Shown in pieces: positions 24,310 through 32,995 of a DNA stretch of 44,997 nucleotides. The stretch spans positions 1-44,997 of the forward strand of contig SXUI01000023.1 of the NCBI GenBank assembly GCA_005790605.1, read 5' to 3'. The notes under the pieces were generated by a model that saw nothing but the letters and a program-made list of their open reading frames with translations, was not told where the DNA came from and made no database searches. Made by a program: the position numbers and the translations under genes. This DNA is from Planctomycetia bacterium. GTDB taxonomy: Bacteria > Planctomycetota > Phycisphaerae > Phycisphaerales > SM1A02. Numbering within the stretch: position 1 is the stretch's first letter; each line of letters begins with the position of its first letter.

Positions 24310-25581
24310 CTACGCCTGCGACGCTGCGTGGCCCGCGACAAATCCGCTTGCCCACGCCCATTGGAAGTTGAATCCGCCAATGCGTCCGTCGACATCGAGG
24401 ATCTCGCCAGCAAGGTAGAGCCCTCGCTGTCTTTTGGACTCCATCGTGGCGAGGTGAATCTCGTCAAGCGGAACGCCGCCGGCTGTCGCTTCGGCATAGG
24501 TGAATCCGCGGTCGCCCGTCACCTCAAGTTGCATGGCAACGAGCGCTCGCACGAGCGTCAACCGTCGTTCGCGCGGCAATTGCTGCGGCGTGATAGTCGG
24601 TTCGATGCCTACTTCATGCAGTAACGCTCGAGCAAATCGTTCGGGAAGAAGTTCGCGCAGGACGCTGAGCACGCTGACTCCCTTGCTCGCGACGAGCAGT
24701 GCGTCGAGCGTTTCTTCACGGTGCTCCGGAAGCCAGTTGACGCGAAGTGTGACGCGCGGTTCCACGACCCGCGCGTGCGTCCAATGCCGTGAGATGTCGA
24801 GTGGCGCAGGCCCGCTGAGTCCGAAGTGGGTTGCGAGCATCGCGCCGCGCACGCTGTGTGACTTCGCTTGCCCCTCAAACTTGAATGGTGCGCCATTTTC
24901 ACGGAAGAGTGTGAGTTCGACATCAAGCGCGAGGCCGCTGAGGGCGAGCAGCCAGTGTGAGGGCGAGAGCAGGAGGGGCGCGAGCGCGGGGACGATCTGT
25001 GCGGTGAGGCTGTGTCCAAGCGCAGTTGCGAAGGCGTAGCCAGCGCCATCGGAGCCGGATTTCGGTAGTGCCTTTCCTCCGGTTGCAAGCAAGAGGCGTG
25101 GCGCGCGGAACTCGTCAAGTGCTGTTCCAACAACGAACAGTTGCTCTGTGGTGTCGAATCGCACGCTCTCAACCCGCGCGGGGTTCCGAAGTGTCACGCC
25201 CGAGTTCGTGGACGCTCGCAGCAACGCATCAAGCACCGTCCTCGCGCTGTCGGTGGTGGGGAAGAGTTTTCCGGTGTCTTCCTGCTTGAGCTCAACGCCG
25301 AGCGCGGAAAAGAAACCAATCGTCTCTCGAACTGGAAAGCGCTGCAGCACCTTGCGAATCTGTTGTGGGGTCGCTCCCGCATAGTCTCGCTCGTTGACTG
25401 CAAAGTGCGTGACATTGCAACGACCTCCACCAGCCACGAGAATTTTCGCTCCGACTGTGCGCGCGCCGTCAAGCAGAAGCACGCGTTGGCCTGCGCGAGC
25501 TGCCGTGACGGCTGCCATGAGACCAGCGGCTCCTGCGCCGATGATGATGAGGTCGGTCGCAGACGCGGCAGGCGTGCTCAT
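24310..25581 (-). CDS. BaiN/HI0933-family flavoprotein
   Basis: Protein of 423 residues from the ATG at 25581, which overlaps the M14 peptidase stop (ATGA); a longer frame to 25620 exists. The N-terminal FAD site is LIIIGAGAAGLMAA, followed by AGGGRCNVTH, and the C-terminus has YAEATAGGVPLDEI and GLYLAGEILDVDGRIGGFN, all hallmarks of the HI0933/YhiN/BaiN family (NAD(P)/FAD-dependent oxidoreductases). The physiological substrate of most members is unknown. It is the last gene of a six-gene same-strand run that begins with an ABC transporter. Confidence 0.9.
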   Translation of the reverse strand: MSTPAASATDLIIIGAGAAGLMAAVTAARAGQRVLLLDGARTVGAKILVAGGGRCNVTHFAVNERDYAGATPQQIRKVLQRFPVRETIGFFSALGVELKQEDTGKLFPTTDSARTVLDALLRASTNSGVTLRNPARVESVRFDTTEQLFVVGTALDEFRAPRLLLATGGKALPKSGSDGAGYAFATALGHSLTAQIVPALAPLLLSPSHWLLALSGLALDVELTLFRENGAPFKFEGQAKSHSVRGAMLATHFGLSGPAPLDISRHWTHARVVEPRVTLRVNWLPEHREETLDALLVASKGVSVLSVLRELLPERFARALLHEVGIEPTITPQQLPRERRLTLVRALVAMQLEVTGDRGFTYAEATAGGVPLDEIHLATMESKRQRGLYLAGEILDVDGRIGGFNFQWAWASGFVAGHAASQA

Positions 25582-27356
25582 TTCGTCGCGGTCTCTCGCA
25601 ATGCGCACGCACTGCTGCAATCGGTGGCTTTCTGAGCGGTGTACTTCGCTTGAAGTGGCGAACCTTCCGCGCCTTCAACGAGGAATCTTGCGAACAAACT
25701 TCCGCGCGATGGAACTCCGCGTTCGCAGTCGAGCACGGCAGGCGTGTCAAGTTGCTCATTGAATCCGAGGTCGAAACGGCCATTTCGGAAACCGCTCGCG
25801 ACGACGCGTACCCCATCCGGGACAGAGAGCGAGAGACGGTCGGGCAAGCCAATCCGCTTGTCGGCCGCGCGAGCCGTACGCGAGGGAATGAGCGCGTCAT
25901 TCACAATTTCAAGATCAACCTGCCAAAGCGTCGGTCCAAGCCGCTTCACACTCGCCGCTCCGAAGTGCACCCTCGGCATCTCACCCGCATGATGCATCGT
26001 GAACGCGAAGTTGCGATGGCACTCTTCCTCGAGCATCCAGGATGGTGGAATGCGTGAACTCCACTTCGTGCCGCCACCAACGAGGACCTCGCCGTGGGTT
26101 GGGTGCACCGCGTTCGTGAGCGGCGTGCGGGTTTCTTCGAAGCGCAGTTTCTCTTCCCACAGCTTCGATTGCTCCCTCGACGGCGATTGACCATTCTGCA
26201 TGATGCGCTTTTCGGTCCAAAGCTCGTTCGTGAAACTCACGATGCCAAGACTCTCGGCGAGCCAGTTCACAAACCCTCCGCGCACTGGATAGAGATCAGA
26301 GTGGATCACCATCGACTTGTATCCGGGGAGGAGAAGTTCACCAGTTGCGGCAATCGATTCGTAGACCGCGCGGTCGGCTTGCGGATACTCGCTCTCGCGC
26401 GTGGCCGCACCCGGACCTCGCAAGATCATGCCGCCCGCGTTGTGATACGCCTGACCTGCGGCAATGTTAGGTCGCGTCTGAATGAACGCGCCGATCGCCC
26501 GCGTTTCGGGATAGGAGAAAGGCCAATCACCAGCGCCGTTCTGCACATGATCCGGATGCCAATCCGCAGGCCAATTGCGATTGAGGTCGTAACCTCCGCT
26601 GCTGTCTTCGTTGACGAGTCCATCGCCATCATTGTCGATGCCTTCCATGCCGGCCATCGACCAACCACCGCGCAGGATTGTCCCGTCTGCTTTCACAGTC
26701 GGCGCGACAAACTCCATTTCATTCGCGTCGAGTTCGCTTGGGCGATACGCGCCGGTGGGGTCGCGGCGCCACATCTGGCCGATGGAGCCATCGCCATTGA
26801 TGTCGTCGGGTCCATCTTCGTCGCACACGCCGTCGCGGTCGTCATCGGTTGGTGCCTGACCGGTGCGCGCAGAACTTGAAGTGTTCAACTTTTCAAACCA
26901 GTTTTGGCGACCATCTGGATTTGCGCTTGGAACAAAGTAGAAGACGCTGCGATCGACGAGTTCGGTGATCGCTGCATTCTTGCCGTAGTGCTCGAGCAGA
27001 TACCACGCTGAATACAAGACGGTCTCGGCAGCTTGAATCTCATTGCCATGAATGTTTCCATCGATGTACATCGCTGGCTTATCGAGTTCCGAGCCGGTGG
27101 CGCGCTGTTCAAGAATGCCGACAACGATGGGCAGCCCAAGTGACGATCGCCCGATCTCGACGACAGTGAAGAGTGTCGGAAATGCTTTTTCAAGCTCTTT
27201 CATTTCCGCGACCATCGTCGGCCAATCTCGGAAGTGGTCGAAACGAAGTGAGGTCTTGGATTCGACACGCTGCTGCGGGACGGCGTGCGCGTGGTTGGCG
27301 AGCGCGCAGGCGAGCAGCGCGGCAGTGAGCCTTGCGTAGAGGTGGGTGGAGTTCAT
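25578..27356 (-). CDS. Secreted M14 zinc carboxypeptidase
   Basis: Protein of 592 residues with a signal peptide (MNSTHLYARL to about AHA25). The M14 zinc site is complete: H103 and E106 in NIHGNE, H305 in AYHNAGG; substrate residues N259-R260 in YDLNRNW and catalytic E378 in FTNELW are also present. Between them sit insertions rich in Asp/Gly that look like calcium-binding loops (DDDRDGVCDEDGPDDINGDG; DNDGDGLVNED). It should trim C-terminal residues from peptides or wall fragments outside the cytoplasm. Start overlaps the stop of the degenerate paralogue by 4 bp, and its stop overlaps the flavoprotein start by 4 bp. Confidence 0.92.
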   Translation of the reverse strand: MNSTHLYARLTAALLACALANHAHAVPQQRVESKTSLRFDHFRDWPTMVAEMKELEKAFPTLFTVVEIGRSSLGLPIVVGILEQRATGSELDKPAMYIDGNIHGNEIQAAETVLYSAWYLLEHYGKNAAITELVDRSVFYFVPSANPDGRQNWFEKLNTSSSARTGQAPTDDDRDGVCDEDGPDDINGDGSIGQMWRRDPTGAYRPSELDANEMEFVAPTVKADGTILRGGWSMAGMEGIDNDGDGLVNEDSSGGYDLNRNWPADWHPDHVQNGAGDWPFSYPETRAIGAFIQTRPNIAAGQAYHNAGGMILRGPGAATRESEYPQADRAVYESIAATGELLLPGYKSMVIHSDLYPVRGGFVNWLAESLGIVSFTNELWTEKRIMQNGQSPSREQSKLWEEKLRFEETRTPLTNAVHPTHGEVLVGGGTKWSSRIPPSWMLEEECHRNFAFTMHHAGEMPRVHFGAASVKRLGPTLWQVDLEIVNDALIPSRTARAADKRIGLPDRLSLSVPDGVRVVASGFRNGRFDLGFNEQLDTPAVLDCERGVPSRGSLFARFLVEGAEGSPLQAKYTAQKATDCSSACALRETATK

Positions 27357-29047
27357 CGTGCGGCTCCTGTCGCTGCAGGAAAAGTAATCTCGCGTTGCAT
27401 CGTCGCAAGGCCTGGTCCGTCGACTCGCAGTTGCACGCTTTCCCCTGGCGTTCCGAGCATGGTGTAGGTGAGGCGCGCAGTGGAACCGGCGAGGATGCGA
27501 TCCACACGCTCGACGGGTTTGCCGTTCTGAAGTCTCGATGGTGGAACCGAGACGCGCACGAGGATCGGCGGCCGAGCCCGCGCAACCGTATCCATCTTGG
27601 TCGTTGTAGGAAGTCCGCCGTTGTTGACGAGGACCAACTCGACTTGAAGCAGGCCATCCGCGAGTGGCGTTGTCGTGAGCGACTCGATCTCGATTCGCGG
27701 CAGTTGCGCGAGCATCGCTTTGGTGGCCTCGCCTTGCGCGATCGCAGTCTTTGCCGCTTCGATCGCGGTGGGTTGTTCGCGGAAAAACGGACGCCATCCG
27801 CCAATCTCAACGGCACCGAGTTGTGGATGCTCAAACGCTTTCCACGCGATGAATCCGCTTCCAGCGAAGACGCGGTCGGAGTACTCCAGCCATGCTTGTT
27901 GGTCGGCGTCTCCTGTGGGCACAACGGCGGGTGCTCCTTCGGGAGGTTTCGGCGCATCTGGTCGCGCGAAGGCGCTCGTTGACAGTGCCGCGATGCCGCG
28001 ATGATTCGCAAGCCAGAGCACGAGCGAACCGCCTAGGTCTCCGTGGGCGATGTCGACTGCCTTCTCGCACTTACTCGCGTCTTTCCAAACCTTCGCGAGT
28101 TCCTTGTACGACGCATGATCTTCAGCGTGATAGATCGAAGGCGTGCTGCCCGAAGCATCTTTCTCCTGAGACTCGGGAAACTCGGCAAGCGTGTCTGCCA
28201 CGCCGAAGATGAGCGCCGTCGTGATCTCGGGATGCGACGCGATGAATTCCGCGAACGCCAGCGACTCCGCGGCGCTCAGCGGATACGCGCCAGCATCAGG
28301 CGCGAACTCGGGCCATCGATGCGGGAAGTTCCGATTTACATCCGTTCCGCCGACGCCGTCTTCTGCGATGCGCCCGTCGCGATCTCGGTCACGCCCCTCC
28401 ACGAGGTATTCATGCGTCGCGTGCTCGTGTTTCTTCGAGTCAGGTGCGCGGACGATGCGACCATCGACGGTATCGATCAGGTGCGTCGGTGTGTGCAGCG
28501 GCCGAGATGGGAACCGCATCATCGTGATGAGGCCGTCACCGTTCACATCTTCAGGACCATCTTCATCGGCTGCGCCGTCACGGTCATCATCGATCGGGTC
28601 CGGAGTCGTCGCGCGAGGTGTCTTGGTCGAGGCCGCGAGCGCACGCGCGTCGGGATTGAGCACGGGAATGACGATGAGGGACGCGTGCTCAAGCGCACTG
28701 CGGTCACCGGCGAGAACGGCCTCCACTGCCGCGACAGCGCACTGGGTGGACGCGAGATGCACACCGTCAAGACCCGCGACGACGAGCAGCGCGGGTTGCG
28801 CCGACGCGCCAGGTTTCGCGATGATCCAAGCATCGAGCGGAGAACCAAGTGATGACTTGCCGAAGCTCATTCGCTTCATCCATGCACTCTCCACCGACGC
28901 GAGTTTCTGCACCCGTTCAAGGAGCGCCGCGTCGGTGGGGTAGTCGGCCGGTGCAGAGATGGAGGGTTGCGTGACCGCGGGACTCGCGGGAGGCGGAGGC
29001 GCATCCTGCAGAGCAACGCACGCGACGAAAAGAGGAAGGATCAACAT
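27353..29047 (-). CDS. Degenerate M14 carboxypeptidase homologue (probable pseudo-enzyme)
   Basis: Protein of 564 residues with a signal peptide (MLILPLFVACVALQ). It has the same layout as the next gene: GKSSLGSPL, NPDAR, Ca-loop-like insertion DDDRDGAADEDGPEDVNGDG, and VNRNFPHRW with N238-R239 kept. The zinc ligands are gone: NIHGNE is replaced by GLDGVH (H to D94, E to H97), AYHN by IFGV, and catalytic Glu by Ser in ALSTSAF. It likely binds peptides without cleaving them, or helps its active partner. The frame extends to 29245, but the ATG at 29047 gives the signal peptide. Confidence 0.85.
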   Translation of the reverse strand: MLILPLFVACVALQDAPPPPASPAVTQPSISAPADYPTDAALLERVQKLASVESAWMKRMSFGKSSLGSPLDAWIIAKPGASAQPALLVVAGLDGVHLASTQCAVAAVEAVLAGDRSALEHASLIVIPVLNPDARALAASTKTPRATTPDPIDDDRDGAADEDGPEDVNGDGLITMMRFPSRPLHTPTHLIDTVDGRIVRAPDSKKHEHATHEYLVEGRDRDRDGRIAEDGVGGTDVNRNFPHRWPEFAPDAGAYPLSAAESLAFAEFIASHPEITTALIFGVADTLAEFPESQEKDASGSTPSIYHAEDHASYKELAKVWKDASKCEKAVDIAHGDLGGSLVLWLANHRGIAALSTSAFARPDAPKPPEGAPAVVPTGDADQQAWLEYSDRVFAGSGFIAWKAFEHPQLGAVEIGGWRPFFREQPTAIEAAKTAIAQGEATKAMLAQLPRIEIESLTTTPLADGLLQVELVLVNNGGLPTTTKMDTVARARPPILVRVSVPPSRLQNGKPVERVDRILAGSTARLTYTMLGTPGESVQLRVDGPGLATMQREITFPAATGAAR

Positions 29048-29078
29048 GGTGGGCGGGCCAGAGGTGAGATTCGTGAGG

Positions 29079-29921
29079 CTAGAGACCCTGTTCGACGAGA
29101 CTATGCTTGAGCATGTAGAGACCGACGAGCCATCCGTCGACGATGTATGGTTCAACTTCAAAGACCCCTTCAATCGAGCCATACGCCATCGCGTGTCGTT
29201 GGGAGCGAGGGATGGCGCTTTGTAACTGCACTTCGACGGCGTCATACGGAGTTGGTGGAACTCCGATGCAGCAACCGTCCCACTGATTGAGCATGACGAG
29301 GCACTCGGAACTGGTGGGAGCGACTAAAGGAAACGCGAGATAACCAGCAACCCGCAGGTGCTTGCCATGCAGCAGGAGAATGCGTTCAGGGAACCCATAG
29401 TCTTGCACGCGCGGCGTGTAGGTGTCGGCGGCGCTCGCGAGAAACTCCCAACTCACGCAGTAGGGGTCGTCGATCGTTCCTTTGCCAGTGATTTTCCAGA
29501 CATCGTCCGCGATGATCGTGCCGTCCGCGAGGCTCTCAAATCGCGAGGGAACGACGCGCATCTTGCCTTCCGCGATCGCGCCCGGTGCGCCGAGTGAGAG
29601 ATTCGTGAGTGGAGTGCGCGCTTGGTTCGCGATCGAGTCGGTTTCTGATGCAGATTGCGCGCCTCCTCGCGCTGCGCTCGAAGCCGCTAGTTCATCGCTG
29701 AGGGCTTGCGCGACATCCTTGACTTGCGGTGCGCTCTCGGTCTCGTTGCTCGGCGTGACTGGAACGGTCGCCGTTGCCTCGACTCCGGTAGCGGCGGATG
29801 CGAGCAATGCTTCCTCTTGGGCGCGCGCATCGGTGTTCATGCGCGACGGCGCTTCCGGTTGGAGCAGGAGGAAAAGTGCGCCAAGCACGAGCAGGAGAGC
29901 AATGGTCCAGACGAACTTCAT
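29079..29921 (-). CDS. Membrane-anchored DUF3299-like protein
   Basis: Protein of 280 residues with one N-terminal membrane helix (about 4-20), an Ala/Ser/Thr-rich spacer (about 30-105) and a C-terminal domain. The domain matches the DUF3299 pattern: PERILLLHGKHLRVAGYLAFPL, then LVMLNQWDGCCIGVPPTPYDAVEVQL, with a Cys pair before the VPPTP motif. DUF3299 proteins are often encoded beside FtsX-like ABC permeases, as here (15 bp after the permease stop). The function is unknown; a periplasmic partner of the transporter is inferred. Confidence 0.8.
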   Translation of the reverse strand: MKFVWTIALLLVLGALFLLLQPEAPSRMNTDARAQEEALLASAATGVEATATVPVTPSNETESAPQVKDVAQALSDELAASSAARGGAQSASETDSIANQARTPLTNLSLGAPGAIAEGKMRVVPSRFESLADGTIIADDVWKITGKGTIDDPYCVSWEFLASAADTYTPRVQDYGFPERILLLHGKHLRVAGYLAFPLVAPTSSECLVMLNQWDGCCIGVPPTPYDAVEVQLQSAIPRSQRHAMAYGSIEGVFEVEPYIVDGWLVGLYMLKHSLVEQGL

Positions 29922-29936
29922 GGCGCGAGGTGCAGC

Positions 29937-31229
29937 CTATCCGAGCGGCCGCAGTTGTTTGGCGACACTCGTGCGGTACGCGAGCGTCGCAGGCACGAGA
30001 CCGGCGAGTGCAGCAAGCAAGACTGCACCCGCAGCGACTAGGATGGACGCGCGTGCGTCGAAGTCTGGGGAGATGATGAGTCCGAGACTCGCGCGAATCC
30101 ATGCCGTTGCAACGCTCATTGCGATCGCGGAAAGCAGAATGCCAAGAGTCGCCCCCGCAAATCCGATGAGCATCGCTTCAGTCAGCACGATGCCAAAGAC
30201 GCGGGCACGACTCGCCCCAAGCACCCGCAGGACAGCGATCTGTCTGCGTCGCTCTGCCATGGAGTTCACCATCGAGAGAAGGATCGCCACTGCGCTTGAG
30301 CACAGCGTCGCAACGGCGAGCGCGATGAAGATTCCATCGATGTTCGAAACGATCGCGAAGAGTTTGTCGATCTGATCAGCCGGTTGTGCAACGGTGATGG
30401 AGGTGTCTCGTCGAAGCGTGTCGAAGACCTGCTGGAGTGCGCCAGAGACGCTTGAGCCGCTTCGCGTGGGAAGTCGCAGGAGCATGCCGGTGATCTTGCG
30501 GTCTTCATCGAGTAAGTCGGCGGGAACCACCTTGCCTTCGACGCCTTCGCGCTCCCGTCGATCATGCGCGTGGAGGATCCACGAGCTTTCAAGTGAGATG
30601 AAGAGTGCTCGATCGTGCGGTGATCCAGTCGCGTCGAGAATGCCCACAACCTCAAACTCATACTCGCGATGCTCATGTCCACGGTGTTCGTTCGTTGCCT
30701 CGCCGTGCTCTCGCGAGTCACCCGAGCCATGCGTCAGGACGAGCTTCGCGCCGAGTCGAAGTCCTGTTTCGCGCGCGACGGCCGCGCCGAGGACGATTTG
30801 CATGTTGCCCTCGAAGAAACCGCCTTGGGACAGTGCCCACGGTTGCGCAACGACGGGCTCAAACCGCGTGAAGAACTCTCTCGTTGTTGCGAGGACGGGG
30901 AATCCTCGATAGCTATCGCCGAGTTGGGTCTCGACGACGAACTCCCACGGGAAGAGGGATCGAATCTCGGCGACCTTGGCGCGCGAGAGCGGTGCTCGCG
31001 GTGGGTTTGCGTAAAAAAGCCCATTGAGCACGGCGACGAGCGGGCTCTGATCCGCACTCACGAGGAGATGCGCATTGCCGCTGCCTCGTTCAAATGCCGC
31101 CTTCCCCGCGCTGCGCAGTGCGAGAATCGAGAGCAGGAGTCCTGCGCTGGTGGCGACGAGGAGCGCAGTGACGACCGTGGAAAAAAATCGAAGTCGCAAA
31201 CTTCGCAGGACGATCGTGAAGTCTGTCAT
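29937..31229 (-). CDS. FtsX-like (MacB-type) ABC transporter permease with His-rich loop
   Basis: Protein of 430 residues. One N-terminal membrane helix (about 16-38), a large extracytoplasmic domain (about 45-290), and three C-terminal helices (IFIALAVATLCSSAVAILLSM; AMLIGFAGATLGILLS; AAGAVLLAALAGLVPATL) give the MacB/LolE layout. The FtsX motif RRRQIAVLRVLGASRARVFGIVL is clear. Residues 167-187 contain five histidines (H167, H175, H182, H185, H187), suggesting metal binding. Its start overlaps the ATPase stop by 4 bp. MacB-type systems use ATP to move cargo within or out of the periplasm rather than through the membrane pore. Confidence 0.9.
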   Translation of the reverse strand: MTDFTIVLRSLRLRFFSTVVTALLVATSAGLLLSILALRSAGKAAFERGSGNAHLLVSADQSPLVAVLNGLFYANPPRAPLSRAKVAEIRSLFPWEFVVETQLGDSYRGFPVLATTREFFTRFEPVVAQPWALSQGGFFEGNMQIVLGAAVARETGLRLGAKLVLTHGSGDSREHGEATNEHRGHEHREYEFEVVGILDATGSPHDRALFISLESSWILHAHDRREREGVEGKVVPADLLDEDRKITGMLLRLPTRSGSSVSGALQQVFDTLRRDTSITVAQPADQIDKLFAIVSNIDGIFIALAVATLCSSAVAILLSMVNSMAERRRQIAVLRVLGASRARVFGIVLTEAMLIGFAGATLGILLSAIAMSVATAWIRASLGLIISPDFDARASILVAAGAVLLAALAGLVPATLAYRTSVAKQLRPLG

Positions 31230-31924
31230 CGCGTTGCTCCTTCGCGCGTCAAGTCAGCAAGTTGTTCGACGCGTGCGAACAGGGGAACGAGCGACGGGTC
31301 ATGGCTCACCACGAGGAGTGCCGCGCCCTCTGCGGCGCAATGTTCTCGAAGCAACGCGATCGCGATGCGGGCGTTCTCAGGGTCGAGACTCGCCGTTGGC
31401 TCGTCAGCGAGTACGAGGGCCGGTCTGCACACCAACGAGCGCGCAATCGCGACGCGTTGCTGTTGGCCAACCGAGAGTTCTTCGACGCGTGCGTTTGGGG
31501 CATCGATGCCAAGTTTTTCGAGCAAGGAAGCGCTGCGTGCCTGCCAATCTGCCTTGGGGATCGCGCTGAACATGAGTGCGACCAGCAGATTTTCTGCCGC
31601 AGAGAATCCCTGCAGGAGGTTGAAGGTCTGGAACACAAATCCCAACTTGGCACCGCGCAACAAGTCGCGGTTCGTCGTTGGTGCGAACAGTTCAACTCCC
31701 TCAATCGCGATCGATCCATGGCTCGGTTCAAGAAGTCCAGCGACGAGTTGCAGAAAGGTGCTTTTCCCTCCACCCGAACGGCCAACGAGCAAGCACTCAC
31801 TTGCGCGGGCAAGGTCAAACGCCTCAATGCTGAGGTGAAATCCGTTCGCACGCTCTCGTGCGGGATATGAAAATGAAAGCGCTCGAATGGAAAGTGCGCT
31901 TGGCGCGCTTGCAGCAGGCGACAT
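31226..31924 (-). CDS. ABC transporter ATP-binding protein (LolD/MacB type)
   Basis: Protein of 232 residues from the ATG at 31924 (MSPAAS); the frame stays open to 32095, but that would overrun the divergent SPFH start. Walker A is GRSGGGKST, the signature is LSVGQQQRVAIARSLVC and Walker B is ALVLADEPTASLD, followed by the switch His in VVSHD. The length and signature match LolD/MacB-type ATPases that pair with FtsX-like permeases. First gene of a same-strand run of six; it overlaps the permease by ATGA. Confidence 0.93.
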   Translation of the reverse strand: MSPAASAPSALSIRALSFSYPARERANGFHLSIEAFDLARASECLLVGRSGGGKSTFLQLVAGLLEPSHGSIAIEGVELFAPTTNRDLLRGAKLGFVFQTFNLLQGFSAAENLLVALMFSAIPKADWQARSASLLEKLGIDAPNARVEELSVGQQQRVAIARSLVCRPALVLADEPTASLDPENARIAIALLREHCAAEGAALLVVSHDPSLVPLFARVEQLADLTREGATR

Positions 31925-32006
31925 GAGTCGGACATGGTAAGGGGCTTTCCGTACCTCCGCGCAGGTGCACACCGATAGAATGCCCTCGTTGTTCACGCAC
32001 TGTGAG

Positions 32007-32012
32007 AAGGAG
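32007..32012 (+). promoter_or_regulatory. Strong ribosome binding site of the SPFH gene
   Basis: AAGGAG, eight bases before the ATG at 32021, is one of the few full Shine-Dalgarno matches in the window and fixes this start. A TAGAAT hexamer at 31976-31981 may be the -10 box, but no -35 box is seen. Confidence 0.6.
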
Positions 32013-32020
32013 TCATCATC

Positions 32021-32992
32021 ATGGCCGAAGTGAGTAGCAAACATTCCGAACAGCCACTTTCCCCGATCAACGGATGGTTGGTTTTCCCTCTTCATATGAG
32101 CTTCGCGGCAGGCGCGTTCTTCCTCTTCGCAGCGGCCGCCGATGATTTCAATCGAAACGAACTTGTGCCGTTCATCGTTGGCGGCGTCCTTTGCGTGCTC
32201 GCGTGGTTGACATGCTTCCTCGGGTACTTCATCGTCGCGCCAGGCGATAGCCGCGCGATTCTCTTTTTCGGAAAGTACTGTGGCACGGCGCGGCGAGTTG
32301 GCTTCTACTGGGTCAAGCCATTCTCAAGCAAACGGCGCGTGAGTCTCCGTGTACGAACCTTCGAAACCGGCAGTTCCGTCGGTAGCGATGTCACGAATCC
32401 AGCAACCGGCCAAGTGCTCAGCAAGGGCGTCCGTACGCGCGGCCATCCGATCAAAGTGAACGATCGCGAGGGCAATCCGATCGAGATCGCAGCCGTCGTC
32501 GTATGGCAAGTCATCGACACTGCGCAAGCGCTCTTCGATGTCGACGACTACGCGGGTTTCGTGGAGATCCAAGCGGAGAGTGCCTTGCGCAATCTCGCGA
32601 GTCAGTATCACTACGACGCCCCCGATGATCACGATACGCCGAGCCTGCGCGGGAACACCGATGTGATTGGTGGCAAACTTCGCGATGAACTGCATCAACG
32701 ACTTGCGCAAGCTGGTGTGGAAGTCCTTGAGGCGCGCATCAGTAGCCTCGCGTATGCGCCAGAGATCGCGGCGGTCATGCTTCGCCGACAACAGGCGACG
32801 GCAGTCGTGGCAGCGCGAACCAAAATTGTCGAAGGCGCTGTCGGCATGGTGGAGATGGCCCTGCATCAACTTGAAGCGCGGAAGATCGCAAGTTTCAGCG
32901 ACGCAGATCGGGTTCGCATGGTTTCGAATTTGCTTGTCGTGCTTTGCGGTGAGACGAATGCGCAGCCTGTTGTGAAAGCGGGAGTGAACTGA
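32021..32992 (+). CDS. SPFH/band 7 domain membrane protein
   Basis: Protein of 323 residues. Two N-terminal membrane helices (about 19-40 and 49-70) precede an SPFH domain (about 70-250): FIVAPGDSRAILFFGKYCGTARRVGFYW, NPIEIAAVVVWQVIDTAQALFDV, and ILARISSLAYAPEIAAVMLRRQQ-like text at the end. SPFH proteins form oligomeric membrane platforms that organise proteases or lipid domains. The start is fixed by AAGGAG. It is divergent from the ABC operon and 3 bp upstream of the DUF1080-like lipoprotein gene, with which it is probably cotranscribed. Confidence 0.9.
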   Translation: MAEVSSKHSEQPLSPINGWLVFPLHMSFAAGAFFLFAAAADDFNRNELVPFIVGGVLCVLAWLTCFLGYFIVAPGDSRAILFFGKYCGTARRVGFYWVKPFSSKRRVSLRVRTFETGSSVGSDVTNPATGQVLSKGVRTRGHPIKVNDREGNPIEIAAVVVWQVIDTAQALFDVDDYAGFVEIQAESALRNLASQYHYDAPDDHDTPSLRGNTDVIGGKLRDELHQRLAQAGVEVLEARISSLAYAPEIAAVMLRRQQATAVVAARTKIVEGAVGMVEMALHQLEARKIASFSDADRVRMVSNLLVVLCGETNAQPVVKAGVN

Positions 32993-32995
32993 CGC

